From Saccharothrix sp. NRRL B-16314 (GTDB taxonomy: Bacteria; Actinomycetota; Actinomycetes; Mycobacteriales; Pseudonocardiaceae): a stretch of DNA of 64,000 nucleotides. Both the position numbers and the translations under genes were made by a program. Positions 8,122 to 17,500 of the stretch are shown here, piece after piece. The stretch is from contig NZ_JNXC01000028.1 of the NCBI RefSeq assembly GCF_000716595.1, positions 1 to 64,000 on the forward strand, given 5' to 3'. The notes below the pieces were generated by a model. It made no database searches. It saw nothing but the letters and a program-made list of their open reading frames with translations, and was not told the origin of the DNA. The first letter of the stretch is position 1. Each line of letters begins with the position of its first letter.

Positions 8122-10269
8122 GTGGAGACCGCGGAGGCGGTGGCCAAGGTCGAGGAGTGGCTCCGGGCGGTCCACGGGGCGCGGGGGGTGCGGGTCGACC
8201 ACGGGAAGGTGCGCCGAGTACCCGAGGGGTGGTCGGTGCCCTACAACTCCGTGGCCTTCTTGGACGGGGGCGACGCGGGCAAGGCGATCTTCCCACCACC
8301 GCGCCTCGTCGTGCGCGAGCCGGACGGGCAGTTGCGGGAGGCCAGCCCTCAGCCCGGCGGCCTCAGCATCCCCGCCCGGACACCCGGTGAGGTCTACTGG
8401 GCGGAAATCGTCGATCCGGAGGTCGCCGCGTCCGGCTTGGGTTACCTCGGCGTGCCCGAGAGGGCCATCGGCGGCTGGTCACGGGTCGAGCCCGACGGCA
8501 CGCGGGCCGGTGTGGAACGCGTCAACGACCGCTACCGCTCCGGCCCCCTGCGCCTCGGCTTCCTCCCCCCGGCCAACCCGCTGGAGTGGATGCTGCTGTT
8601 CGCCGCCGTCGGCTGGTTCGACGACGACCGCCTGCTCACCGGCCTCACCCAGACCGACGTCCTCGTCCCCCGCACCGGCCTGGTAGGCAAGCGGACCGCG
8701 GACTGGTACCCGGTGTACTCGTCCACCCGGCACCTCCCCGCCGACACCACCGAGTGGCGGCGGGTGGACCTCGCGAGCCTCGTTGCGGGCTTCCCGGAAC
8801 CGACCCGGCTGACCTTCTACAGCCCGGCCGGTCCGCGCGACGTGTCCACGGTCGACCTGGCCGACGCGTTGCAGCGGTTCCCACGCCTCCGTCCCCCCGT
8901 AGACGTGCCCGAGTCGCGGTTCGAGGTCGGCGAGGAACCGGCACGGCTGGCGAAGGACATGGCGGCGAAGCTGGGCCTCCGCTCGCCCGCCGACGTCCCG
9001 GTCCACGAAGCCCGCTACGCCCGCGCGAACGGCTTCGAGCTCACTGACGACGAGATCCGCCGGACGGTCGTCGGGAAGTCCTGGCAACAGCTGGTCCACG
9101 AGACCGGCGACCCGCAGCGGTGGCCTGCCGAAGCCGACCTGGCCGCCAACGGCCTCCAACCCGTCTACGACGACGATGGCCGGATCACGCCACAGGTTGA
9201 CGCGTACGGCAAGTACTGCATCCAGGCTTCGACCGGCTTCCGGTACGGCTACGGGCGCGTCACCGGCGCGTTCGTCGGCTTCGCCCTGGGCGAAGCACTG
9301 GGCCGCGCCGTGGACACGCTCAGCCGGGACGAGATCCGCGAGCACTACGGCCCGCACGGCGTCACCGACCTGGTCTCCGGCGAGATCGGCCCGCTCACCC
9401 AACGCCTGCTGTTCCTCACCGAGGGCGCCATCCGCAGCCCCCACGGTCGGGCACCGGACGCGGAGGCGGTCCTCGCCGACGCCGCCACGGGCGGCCTGCT
9501 GCGCTGGCTGCACACCCAGGGCGACACGGTCCCCCGCGAGATCGACGGGTGGCTGGTGCGCGTAGCCGACCTCTACGCCGACCGACTCCCCGACGCCGAC
9601 GAACTGGCCGCCATCCGCGACCTCGCCCTCGGCCGAACGGGCACGGGCTCCGGTCCGGCCGCGCTGCTCGCCGCGCTCCCGGCCGCGCTCACCGAAGGCG
9701 GTCCGGGAACCGGCCTCGCCCAAGGCCCCAGGGCAGCCGCCCGCGCAATCGCCGCCCTGACCACCCGGTCCGAAGAGGACATCGCCGCCACCGAGTACCT
9801 GACGGGCGTCTTCCAGATCGTCCTGGAGGACAAGGTGAACCCGACACCGCTGTGGTTGGCGGGCCGCGATGTCCAGGTGCCGGGCGTGGACGTGGTGTCG
9901 ACCTTGCCGGACTACGGCAAGTTCGGCCTGGTCGACGCCTTCAGCCCCGACGAGATGGGCGCCGGACGCGACACGACGACCGTGCTGCGGCAAGCGTTCT
10001 CGGCGATCGCCGGGTTCGAGCACAAGCCCGAGCGCGCGCTGGTGCGCGCGGTCAACCACTCCGGGCGCAGCGCGTTCACCGGTGCGCTGGCGGGGGCGCT
10101 CCTCGGCGCGCGCGTCGGCATCCCCGGCCTGCCGGCCCGGTGGCTGGAACGGCTGGAGCTGCGCCACCTGGTGGAGAACCTGGCCACCGACGCCTTCCGC
10201 CACTTCAACCGCGCCTCGCCTCTCGGTGGCGCCTCGGGCCACTGGACGACGAGATACCCCAGGACGTGA
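8122..10269 (+). CDS. YrhB/Imm35-like plus degenerate ADP-ribosylglycohydrolase fusion
   Basis: 715 residues from GTG 8122. Residues 1-85 resemble the YrhB/Imm35 immunity fold (EGWSVPYNSVAFLDGG, then a strand ending PRLVVREPDGQ). Residues about 170-270 resemble the SseB N-terminal region (DVLVPR, then YPVYSSTRHLPAD). Residues about 370-715 align along their length with the ARH encoded next door. The metal-binding signature is lost: the position of the neighbour's HDGDSDSTG reads N645-HSGRSAFTG, so all three aspartates are replaced. The early acidic motif (DDTQ in the neighbour) reads PLTQ. It is therefore probably a pseudoenzyme, perhaps binding ADP-ribose or the toxin. The next gene starts 3 bp after its stop. 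Placement behind an ART-bearing toxin supports an immunity or accessory role; that is inference. Confidence 0.75.
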   Translation: METAEAVAKVEEWLRAVHGARGVRVDHGKVRRVPEGWSVPYNSVAFLDGGDAGKAIFPPPRLVVREPDGQLREASPQPGGLSIPARTPGEVYWAEIVDPEVAASGLGYLGVPERAIGGWSRVEPDGTRAGVERVNDRYRSGPLRLGFLPPANPLEWMLLFAAVGWFDDDRLLTGLTQTDVLVPRTGLVGKRTADWYPVYSSTRHLPADTTEWRRVDLASLVAGFPEPTRLTFYSPAGPRDVSTVDLADALQRFPRLRPPVDVPESRFEVGEEPARLAKDMAAKLGLRSPADVPVHEARYARANGFELTDDEIRRTVVGKSWQQLVHETGDPQRWPAEADLAANGLQPVYDDDGRITPQVDAYGKYCIQASTGFRYGYGRVTGAFVGFALGEALGRAVDTLSRDEIREHYGPHGVTDLVSGEIGPLTQRLLFLTEGAIRSPHGRAPDAEAVLADAATGGLLRWLHTQGDTVPREIDGWLVRVADLYADRLPDADELAAIRDLALGRTGTGSGPAALLAALPAALTEGGPGTGLAQGPRAAARAIAALTTRSEEDIAATEYLTGVFQIVLEDKVNPTPLWLAGRDVQVPGVDVVSTLPDYGKFGLVDAFSPDEMGAGRDTTTVLRQAFSAIAGFEHKPERALVRAVNHSGRSAFTGALAGALLGARVGIPGLPARWLERLELRHLVENLATDAFRHFNRASPLGGASGHWTTRYPRT

Positions 10270-10271
10270 CC

Positions 10272-11555
10272 ATGTCAGGCGACTTCCTCTCCGACGCCGA
10301 CCTCGCGACGCTGGCGGGCCTGGTGCGCAAGCAGCACGCGGCCGACGCCCGGCCGGGACCGCCACCGCGTGACGTCCTGCGGGTCGAGCTGCACATCGGG
10401 ATCGACGAGGCGGGCCGGAAGTTCATCACCCGCGCACCCGCAGCGGCCACCCCGGACGCGATCCGACCCGCGCCGTCCACAGTGGATCGACAGCGTTGGC
10501 GGGGCTGCGTGCTGGCGGGTGCCGTGGCGGACGCGCTGGGCGCGCCGATCGAGTCCAAGCCGATGGACCAGATCCGCGAACTCGCCGGACCACTCGGCGT
10601 GACGGGCATGATCCCGGCCTACGACGGCGTCGGCCGGATCACCGACGACACGCAGATGACGTTGTTCACCCTGGAAGCGGTCATCCGCGCGCACGCCCGG
10701 CAGCGGCGCGACGGCAGCGGTGACGTCGTGCGCTCACTCCGGCTGGCCTACCAGCGGTGGCTGCACACCCAGGGCACGCCGTGGGTGAGGGCCCGCGGCC
10801 CCCAGCACACCTCCGAGACCCCGGACGGGTGGCTGATGGGCGTCCGCGGGCTGTTCAAGCGACGCGCGCCCGGCGCCACGTGCTTCTTCACCCTCCAGGA
10901 CTACGGCCTCACCGGCCGCGCCGGCACGATCGCCCAGCCGGTCAACGATTCCAAGGGCTGCGGCGGCGTGATGCGGGCGGCACCGGTCGCGCTGTGGTCG
11001 CCGGACCCGGCCGTGGTGTTCGAGGTCGCCGCCGCGTCCGCCGCCATCACGCACGGCCACCCCAGCGGCTACCTGTCGGCCGGTGTGCTCGCCGTGCTGG
11101 TGCACCAGTTGCTGCGCGGCGTGCCGCTGCGACCGGCCCTCGACACCGCCCGAAGCCACCTCGTCCGCTGGGACGGCCACGAGGAGACGTCGGCCGCCCT
11201 CGACGCCGCCCTGGCGCTGGGCGGTCCGCCGACGCCGGAGAAGGTCGCGTCCCTCGGCAACGGCGCGGTCGGCGAGTCGGCGCTGGCGATCGCGGTCTAC
11301 GCGGCGTTGTCGACCGAGAACCTGAACGCGGCGCTGCTGGCGTCGGTGAACCACGACGGCGACAGCGACTCGACCGGCGCGGTGTGCGGCAACATCGTCG
11401 GCGCCCTCTACGGCGAGGACGCCATCGACCCGACGTGGTTGGCGCAGCTCGAACTGCGCGACGTCATCGAACGGCTGACCGACGACGCCACCGCCGAGTT
11501 CGGCCCGAACCCGCCCACGGACGACGACTGGCACACCCGCTACCCCGGCGACTGA
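10272..11555 (+). CDS. ADP-ribosylglycohydrolase (DraG/ARH family), probable immunity enzyme
   Basis: 427 residues from ATG 10272. The long frame opens upstream, but this start lies 3 bp after the previous stop and precedes all homology. The ARH fold begins at about residue 75 (RWRGCVLAGAVADALGAPIE) with D125-D126-T127-Q and the C-terminal metal-binding motif D362-G-D364-S-D366-S-T-G intact, so hydrolase activity is expected. Enzymes of this family remove ADP-ribose from proteins, and Tri1-type members are known immunity factors against T6SS ADP-ribosyltransferase toxins. The upstream T7SS toxin carries an arginine-type ART signature, so the pairing makes chemical sense. The first 70 residues are an unassigned extension. 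Confidence 0.85.
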   Translation: MSGDFLSDADLATLAGLVRKQHAADARPGPPPRDVLRVELHIGIDEAGRKFITRAPAAATPDAIRPAPSTVDRQRWRGCVLAGAVADALGAPIESKPMDQIRELAGPLGVTGMIPAYDGVGRITDDTQMTLFTLEAVIRAHARQRRDGSGDVVRSLRLAYQRWLHTQGTPWVRARGPQHTSETPDGWLMGVRGLFKRRAPGATCFFTLQDYGLTGRAGTIAQPVNDSKGCGGVMRAAPVALWSPDPAVVFEVAAASAAITHGHPSGYLSAGVLAVLVHQLLRGVPLRPALDTARSHLVRWDGHEETSAALDAALALGGPPTPEKVASLGNGAVGESALAIAVYAALSTENLNAALLASVNHDGDSDSTGAVCGNIVGALYGEDAIDPTWLAQLELRDVIERLTDDATAEFGPNPPTDDDWHTRYPGD

Positions 11556-11559
11556 CGGC

Positions 11560-13269
11560 TCAGGCCGCGCACCTGCTCTGCTCCGGGCTGAGCGCGGCGC
11601 GCACGTCCCGGCTGAGTTCGCCGCTGCGCACGAGGTCGGTGGCCTTCTCCAGGTCGGGGGTCATGTGCCGGTCGTCGACCAACGGCCCGACGTGCCGGCG
11701 GACCGTCTCGTGCAGTCGCCGCGTGCCCGCGCCCAGCGGGAAAGCGGCCATCTTGTCCTTGATGAGGTCGATGCCCTGCGCCGACATCATGACGTGGACG
11801 GCCAGCACTGTCTCCAGTCGGTCGAGGTTGCCGTGCAGGGCGCGCACGGAGGCCATCGCCATCGTGTTGTGGTCCTCCTGCCCGAACTTCGCCGGCCGGG
11901 ACAACGTGCCGGCGGGCGTCGCCAGCTGCTGCATCTCCGGCACCAGCGCCACCGCGACGGTCTGCACCTGCACCATGCCCGAGTTCAGGCCGACTTCGCC
12001 GCCGGCGAGGTTCGCGGGCAGGTGGTAGCTCCACTTGTCCGCGAGCAGCCGCGCGGACAGCTCTTGCGACAGCACGCCGAGGTCGGCGACCTGCGCGTTG
12101 AGCGAGTCGATCTCGTGGCCGATCAGCGCCGCGTCCCAGTTGCCGCCCATGACGAACTCGTGACCGCCGCCCTCCTTGGGGAACACCAGCGGGTTGGACG
12201 TGGACGCGTTCGCCTCGCGCTCGATGTGGACGCGCGCGTCGGCCAGGCGTTGTCGCAGCGCTCCGACGATGTGCGGGGTGGCGCGCACCGAGACCGCGTC
12301 CTGGATGCGCGGGCCGTCGTCGCTGATCGCCTTGCGCCCCTCGTCGGTCATCCAGCCGGTGCCGCAGACCAACACCCTGGTGACCCGGGCCGCCTCGACC
12401 TCGGCCGGGATGCGCCGCTCGTCGTGGGTGCGCGCGTCGAACGCGCCCTGCTCGGCCCTCGTGGCCTCCAGGAACAACGCGAACGCACCGTCGTAGGTGT
12501 CCACCAGCCGCTCGGCCCGCACCACCGCGTCGACGTACCGCGCGGTCAACACGCTGCTGCCGCTGATCAACGGCAGCGCCTCGCCCTGTTCCAGCTGGAA
12601 GCCCGGCGCCAGCCCGGCCGCGGCGAGGATGTCCGGCGCAAGCCCCTCCCTGCCCTCGAAACGGGCTGGTGCGAGCTCCCCGGTGAGGACCAGGCCTGCT
12701 GCCGCCATCGGCTGGAGGTCACCGGTGCCCAGCGACCCGATCTCCGGCATCCTCGGCGTGACCCCGGCGTTGACCAGCTCCAGGATGCGGTCCACGAACT
12801 CCGGCCGCACCCCCATCGTGCCGCGCGCCATGGAGTTCGCCCGAAGTACGAGCGCCAACCTCGCGACGCGGTCGGACAACGAGGGGCCGACGCCGGCGGC
12901 GTGCGAGCGCAGCACCCGGCGCTGGAACTCCACCCGGTCCGCCTCGGCCAACGGCTCGTCCTTCAGCGGACCCAGCGCCTGGTTCCAGCCGTAGACGCGC
13001 TGTCCGGCCGCCAGTGCCGCCTCGGCGCCCTGCCGGGTCCTGACCATCTCCTGGCGGGACCTCATGCCCAACCGGACCGTCACCCGGTCGGCCTCCAGCA
13101 CGTCGACCAGCTGGGCCCACGTCAACGAGTTGCCGTCCAGCTCCACGTCGGCCGTCCCGACCACGTGCCCGGCCTGCCGTACCGCGACCGGCGCGGGTGC
13201 CGCGGCGGTGCTCGACACCGTCACGGCGGCGACCGCGATCACGACCAGAAACCGCCACGGGAACACCAT
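11560..13269 (-). CDS. Exported HAL/PAL-family aromatic amino acid lyase with altered MIO triad
   Basis: 569 residues from ATG 13269, preceded by AGGAG; further upstream in-frame starts lack this and would bury the signal peptide. The N-terminus (MVFPWRFLVVIAVAAVTVSS, then APAPVAV) is a clear signal peptide or anchor. Family landmarks are present: VYGWNQALGPL, EIGSLGTGDLQPM, IQDAVSVRATPHIVGA, GGNWDAALIGHEIDSLNAQ and GQEDHNTMAM. In histidine and phenylalanine lyases the third-listed region reads GSVGASGDL, and its Ala-Ser-Gly cyclises to the MIO cofactor. Here it reads GSLGTGDL (T182-G183), one residue shorter and without the serine. Cytosolic HAL is the norm, so both export and the changed triad are unusual. 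The 3' end lies 4 bp from the convergent ARH gene. Confidence 0.8.
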   Translation of the reverse strand: MVFPWRFLVVIAVAAVTVSSTAAAPAPVAVRQAGHVVGTADVELDGNSLTWAQLVDVLEADRVTVRLGMRSRQEMVRTRQGAEAALAAGQRVYGWNQALGPLKDEPLAEADRVEFQRRVLRSHAAGVGPSLSDRVARLALVLRANSMARGTMGVRPEFVDRILELVNAGVTPRMPEIGSLGTGDLQPMAAAGLVLTGELAPARFEGREGLAPDILAAAGLAPGFQLEQGEALPLISGSSVLTARYVDAVVRAERLVDTYDGAFALFLEATRAEQGAFDARTHDERRIPAEVEAARVTRVLVCGTGWMTDEGRKAISDDGPRIQDAVSVRATPHIVGALRQRLADARVHIEREANASTSNPLVFPKEGGGHEFVMGGNWDAALIGHEIDSLNAQVADLGVLSQELSARLLADKWSYHLPANLAGGEVGLNSGMVQVQTVAVALVPEMQQLATPAGTLSRPAKFGQEDHNTMAMASVRALHGNLDRLETVLAVHVMMSAQGIDLIKDKMAAFPLGAGTRRLHETVRRHVGPLVDDRHMTPDLEKATDLVRSGELSRDVRAALSPEQSRCAA

Positions 13270-13662
13270 TGGAGCTCCTGCCCTCGTTCCACCGGCCACG
13301 TCCGACCACCCGATCCTGACACCGCCGACGCCCCGCAGCCCGGCCCGCGCCCCGAACCGAGCCATCAGGTGAGGCCGGCCCGCATGCGCCGTCACGAACG
13401 GGTCGAACCGTCGACCGCACGTCACCGGACCGGCCTCCCGTCACCGTGTCGTGAGCAGCCGATCGGTCTGCGCTCGCGCATCGGCAGGGTCGACGCGCCA
13501 GCGGCTCGGTCACACCGAGGGCGTCTGTGGTTGGTTGCCCCGGGCCGGCACCGGATCGTTCCGGCGTCTCCTGCCGGGCGGAGGCGGAACCCCGGCCCGA
13601 GGCACGGCGTCTCGCACGGTGTACCGGTCCCGCTGCACTGTGAGATGCACTGTGAGGTCGCC
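13270..13662. other. Divergent intergenic region
   Basis: 393 bp between the leftward lyase gene and the rightward secreted-protein gene. It should hold both promoters, but no convincing -35/-10 pair stands out. It ends with an 11-bp direct repeat TGCACTGTGAG (13634-13644 and 13646-13656) just before the downstream start. The frames that cross it show no coding character. Confidence 0.5.
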
Positions 13663-14508
13663 ATGCCCTTGCGTCGAACCCTGTCCACGCTCCTGGCCGC
13701 CGTCGTCGCGGCCGTGATCCTCGCGCCACCGGCGTCCGCCGCCATCCCCGGTGACGAACTCGTCCTGTCCGACCCCGCCGGGCCGTCGTCCTCCCCCACC
13801 CGGATCAACTCGGTGTCCTGCCCGGCGGGCAAGCAGCTGACCGGCGCGTTCGCCTACGTCCGGGGCAACAGACGGGACGTGCTGATCACCGCCCTGCTCC
13901 TGTCCACGTCCACCGCCTCGGCGATCGCCCACGAGGACCAGGACGGCACCACCGACGAGTGGTACCTCATCGTGGAGGCGATGTGCGCGCTGCCCGTGCC
14001 GGGCCACACCGTCGTCTACGCCACGTCGGACTACACGTCGGCCAACAAGCAGGTGCGCGCCACCTGCCCGACCGGCAAGAAGCTCCTCGCCACCGGCTGG
14101 AACACGCAGGGCGCGGGTCAGGTGCACGTCAACCAGGTCGCGCAGGCACCGGACCTCACGAGCGTCGCGGTGACCGGCATGGAGGACCCTGACGGGTACT
14201 CGAACACCTGGCGGCTGACCACCTACGCGGTGTGCGCGAACCCGTTGCCCGGCCAGGAGTTGCACACGGCGACCTCACCCGTGAACCCGCACGACAAGTT
14301 GTTCGACGTGCGGTGTGACTGGGACCAGCGGCGGCTGGCGGCGGGCTGGTCGTTCATCGGCACGGGTGGCGTGACGCCCGCCGGGCAGGTGCTGCCGAAC
14401 ATCTGGGCCGCCGGCACGTCCTGGTACGAGCTGGACGTCTGGGAGGACGACGACGGTTTCGCGCACGACTGGTACGCGATCGGACGGGTCGTCTGCGTCG
14501 ACCGGTGA
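13663..14508 (+). CDS. Secreted protein of unknown function with internal repeats
   Basis: 281 residues from ATG 13663, with GAGG five bases upstream; ATG 13645 is the alternative. The N-terminus (MPLRRTLSTLLAAVVAAVIL, then APPASA-A) is a standard Sec signal. The mature part holds about three similar units of roughly 75 residues. Each has a cysteine and a basic stretch (VSCPAGKQLTGAFAYV, ATCPTGKKLLATGWNTQG, VRCDWDQRRLAAGWSFIGTG), then an acidic DGT/DGYSN-W segment and a second cysteine (VEAMCALP, TYAVCANP, GRVVCVD). The paired cysteines suggest one disulfide per repeat, giving a beta-rich extracellular module. No enzymatic motif is visible. It converges on the SNF2 gene across a strong hairpin. 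Confidence 0.8.
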   Translation: MPLRRTLSTLLAAVVAAVILAPPASAAIPGDELVLSDPAGPSSSPTRINSVSCPAGKQLTGAFAYVRGNRRDVLITALLLSTSTASAIAHEDQDGTTDEWYLIVEAMCALPVPGHTVVYATSDYTSANKQVRATCPTGKKLLATGWNTQGAGQVHVNQVAQAPDLTSVAVTGMEDPDGYSNTWRLTTYAVCANPLPGQELHTATSPVNPHDKLFDVRCDWDQRRLAAGWSFIGTGGVTPAGQVLPNIWAAGTSWYELDVWEDDDGFAHDWYAIGRVVCVDR

Positions 14509-14513
14509 CCCGA

Positions 14514-14551
14514 CCCGGTCGGGGGACGGCGCGGACCGTCCCCCGACCGGG
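14514..14551. terminator. Bidirectional hairpin terminator
   Basis: A perfect 16-bp inverted repeat (CCCGGTCGGGGGACGG, then its complement) with a 6-nt loop, filling the 46-bp gap between two convergent genes. No T-run follows on either strand, as is usual in high-GC actinobacteria. Confidence 0.85.
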
Positions 14552-14554
14552 CGG

Positions 14555-17500
14555 TCAGAACGGCGCGGTGCCGGCGTCCCAGGTCTTCGACCAGTCGGCC
14601 CGGACGCCGGTGGCCGAGAGGTCGCCGAAGTCGACACCGGTGAACGGCGCGGCGACGTAGCGGACCTCGTCGTGCTCGGGGCCGCGCGCGCTGACCGCCA
14701 CCAGCGCCAGCCGGTAGTCGGGCACCGCGTTCTTCCCGGTGACGATCTCGTTGTGGGTCACGTAGAAGTCGTCCGCGCCCTCGATGCGCGCCTTCACCTC
14801 GATCCGGATCGACGGACCGCCGTCGCGCGACACCGAGAGCACGTCGTACCCGGGGTTCGCGAACGGCTGCTCCCGCGGTTCCCGGCCGAGTGCCCGTTCG
14901 GTGGCCAGGACGAGGTCCACGCCGCGGCGTTCGACGGCTTTGGTCTCCCTGGCGTGCAACGGCGAGTCGGACGGGAGGTCGACGTCGGCCGCGGGCAGGA
15001 CCAGCGCGGCCGTCACGATGTGCGGCGGCTTGGGGGAAAGCTCGCTCTGCTTGTCCAGCAGCGCCAGACGTGCCTCGCGACGGGCCCTCAACTCCTGCGC
15101 CTTGCGCGTGAGGCTCTCGGAACCCTCCTTCGGCTTGACGCCGGACCGCTCCCGGTCGCGTGCCGCCGCCGCTTCGCCCTCCAGCCGGTTCGCCTCGTAC
15201 GTCAGCCGCTGGTCGACCTGCTTGCGGGTCCGCTCGACCTCGGCGACCCGACGTGACGCGACCTCGTCGGCGTACTGCTGGAGGCTGTGGCCGATGATCC
15301 AGCTCCGGGCCCGGGACTCGGCGTCGGCGAGCCAGGACGGCTTCACCACGGCCGCCGGGTCCGGCACCGGCACGCAGTCCAGGTACGGCGCGGGACCGGC
15401 GGGCGTCACCTGGCCGGCGGCGTCGACGTAGGCGTAGCCGAACCGGCGGGCGATGCTCTCCCCGGTGCCGTCCACGACCTCCTCCACGACGGCGACCAGC
15501 AGTCGCGGTTCCCCGATCTCCGCGGACACCAGGACCGTGCCGCGGTCGAGCACCCCTCCCAGCTGCGTGGTCGCGACCTCGGCGACGGCGTCGTGCAGCG
15601 GGTGGCCGGGTGCGAGCAGGTCGGCGCGGGGCTTGCCGTCCACGTCGACGAGGTCGAGCGCGAACGTGACCCGCTCGTAGCGGCTGGCGACCGGACCCCG
15701 CTTGGTGACGCCGCGTACGCCCGGCGGCACGTGGGTGATCTCGTAGCGACCGCGTTCGCGCCTCACCAGCCGTCCGCCGAACCGCTCGAACGCGGCCCGG
15801 AACGCCCACTCGACGTAGTGCGGCTGGAGCCGCCGGGCACGCGCCTCCTCCATCCGGCCGCGCACCGCCGCCAAGTCGCCGTGCGACATCGCGTGGTGGG
15901 TCAGGGCGCGGTCCTGGAGGAGTTCCCTGAGGCCGTGCGCGACCGACTTGTCGAGCACCTGCTCCATCCTGGCCCGGGTCTCCGGCAGCTCGCCGTACCG
16001 GATGGCGTCGATCAGCAGGTCGCGCAGCGGCGTCTCGTCGAACGCGGCGCCCAGGACGTCGAAGACCTTGCCCCCGTAGGCCTTTCGCTGTTCGTCCACC
16101 TTCTCCAGCAGCCTGGTGAACACCGCGCCCTCACGGGTGTTGGCGGCCACGAGGTTCCACAGCCGGCACACCTCGGTCTGCCCGATCCGGTGCACCCGTC
16201 CGAAGCGCTGCTCGATGCGGTTGGGGTTCCACGGCAGGTCGTAGTTGACCACGAGGTGCGCGGCCTGGAGGTTGAGCCCCTCGCCCGCCGCGTCGGTGGC
16301 GACGAGAACCCGGCAGGCGGGGTTCTTGGTGAACTCCTCCGTGGTGGCACGCCGATCCGCGCGCCGGACGCCGCCGTGGATCTCGCGGACCGCGTCCGCC
16401 GCGCCGAACAGCGCGCGGATCTTGCGACCGAGGTGGTGCAGGGTGTCGCGGTGCTCGGTGAAGATGATCAGCTTGCGGGGACGTTCGGCGGCCGGGTGGA
16501 TGAGGTCGTTGTCCTCCAGGATGCGGCGCAGCTCGACCCACTTGCGGTCGGTGCCCAGGTCCCGCACGTGCTGCGCCGCCACGACCAGGTCGGCCAGCTC
16601 GGCCAGTTCGGCGTCGAGCTCCTGGACGGTGCGGGCGGCGGTGGCCGCGTCCAGCAGCTCCTCCTCGACCGCTTCGACCTCGGCCGCGCTGCGGTCGTCC
16701 GCGTCCCAGTCGCGCGGGTCGATCACCGGCTCGACGGCGACGTCACGACCCTGCACCAGGTCGTCACGGCGCCGCGTGAGGCGTCCGACCCTCCGCACCA
16801 ACGACTGGTGGATGGCCTCCGGGCTGGACGCCAGGCGCCGCTGGAGGACCGTGAGGGCGAAGCCGACCGTGTTGCGGCGCTTGTCGTCCAGCCGCGCCGC
16901 GCGGTTCATGCCCTCGCGCACGTACCCGGTGACGCGGTCGTAGAGGTCCTTCTCCTCCTCGGTCAGCTCGTACGGCACGGTCTGCGCGATCCGCTCGGGG
17001 AACAGCGGTCTGCCCTCGAACGTGAGCAGGTCTTCTTTGATCATCCGCCGCATGAGGCCCGAGGTGTCCGGCCGGGGGACGACGCCGTCCTTGAACCTGC
17101 CCTCGAACCCGTCGCGCTCGAGCAACGTCAGGAAGAGCTGGAAGTCCTCTTCCTTGCCCGCGTGCGGGGTGGCCGTCATCAGCAGCAGGTGCCGGGTGTG
17201 GTCGCGCAGGGTCTCGCCGAGCAGGAAGCGCTTGGTGCGGTCGACCTTGCCGCCGAAGTAGTGCGCGCTCATCCGGTGCGCCTCGTCCACCACGACCAGG
17301 TCGAACTGGGTGTCCCGGAGCTGCGCGGTGAGCTCTTCGCTGCGCGAGAGCTGGTCCATCCGCGCGATGAGCAGCGGGTGCTGCTCGAAGACCGTCGTGC
17401 CGAGCGCCGCGTCGACGAGGTCCTTGCCGAGGATGTCGAAGCGCAGCCCGAACTTGTAGAACAGCTCGTCCTGCCACTGCTCGACCAGTCCACCGGGCGC

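Noticed and set aside
9549..10271. Upstream extension of the ARH gene to about 668 codons
   Set aside because: The extension overlaps the pseudo-ARH gene in another frame and is Arg-rich nonsense. ATG 10272 precedes all homology and sits 3 bp after the previous stop.
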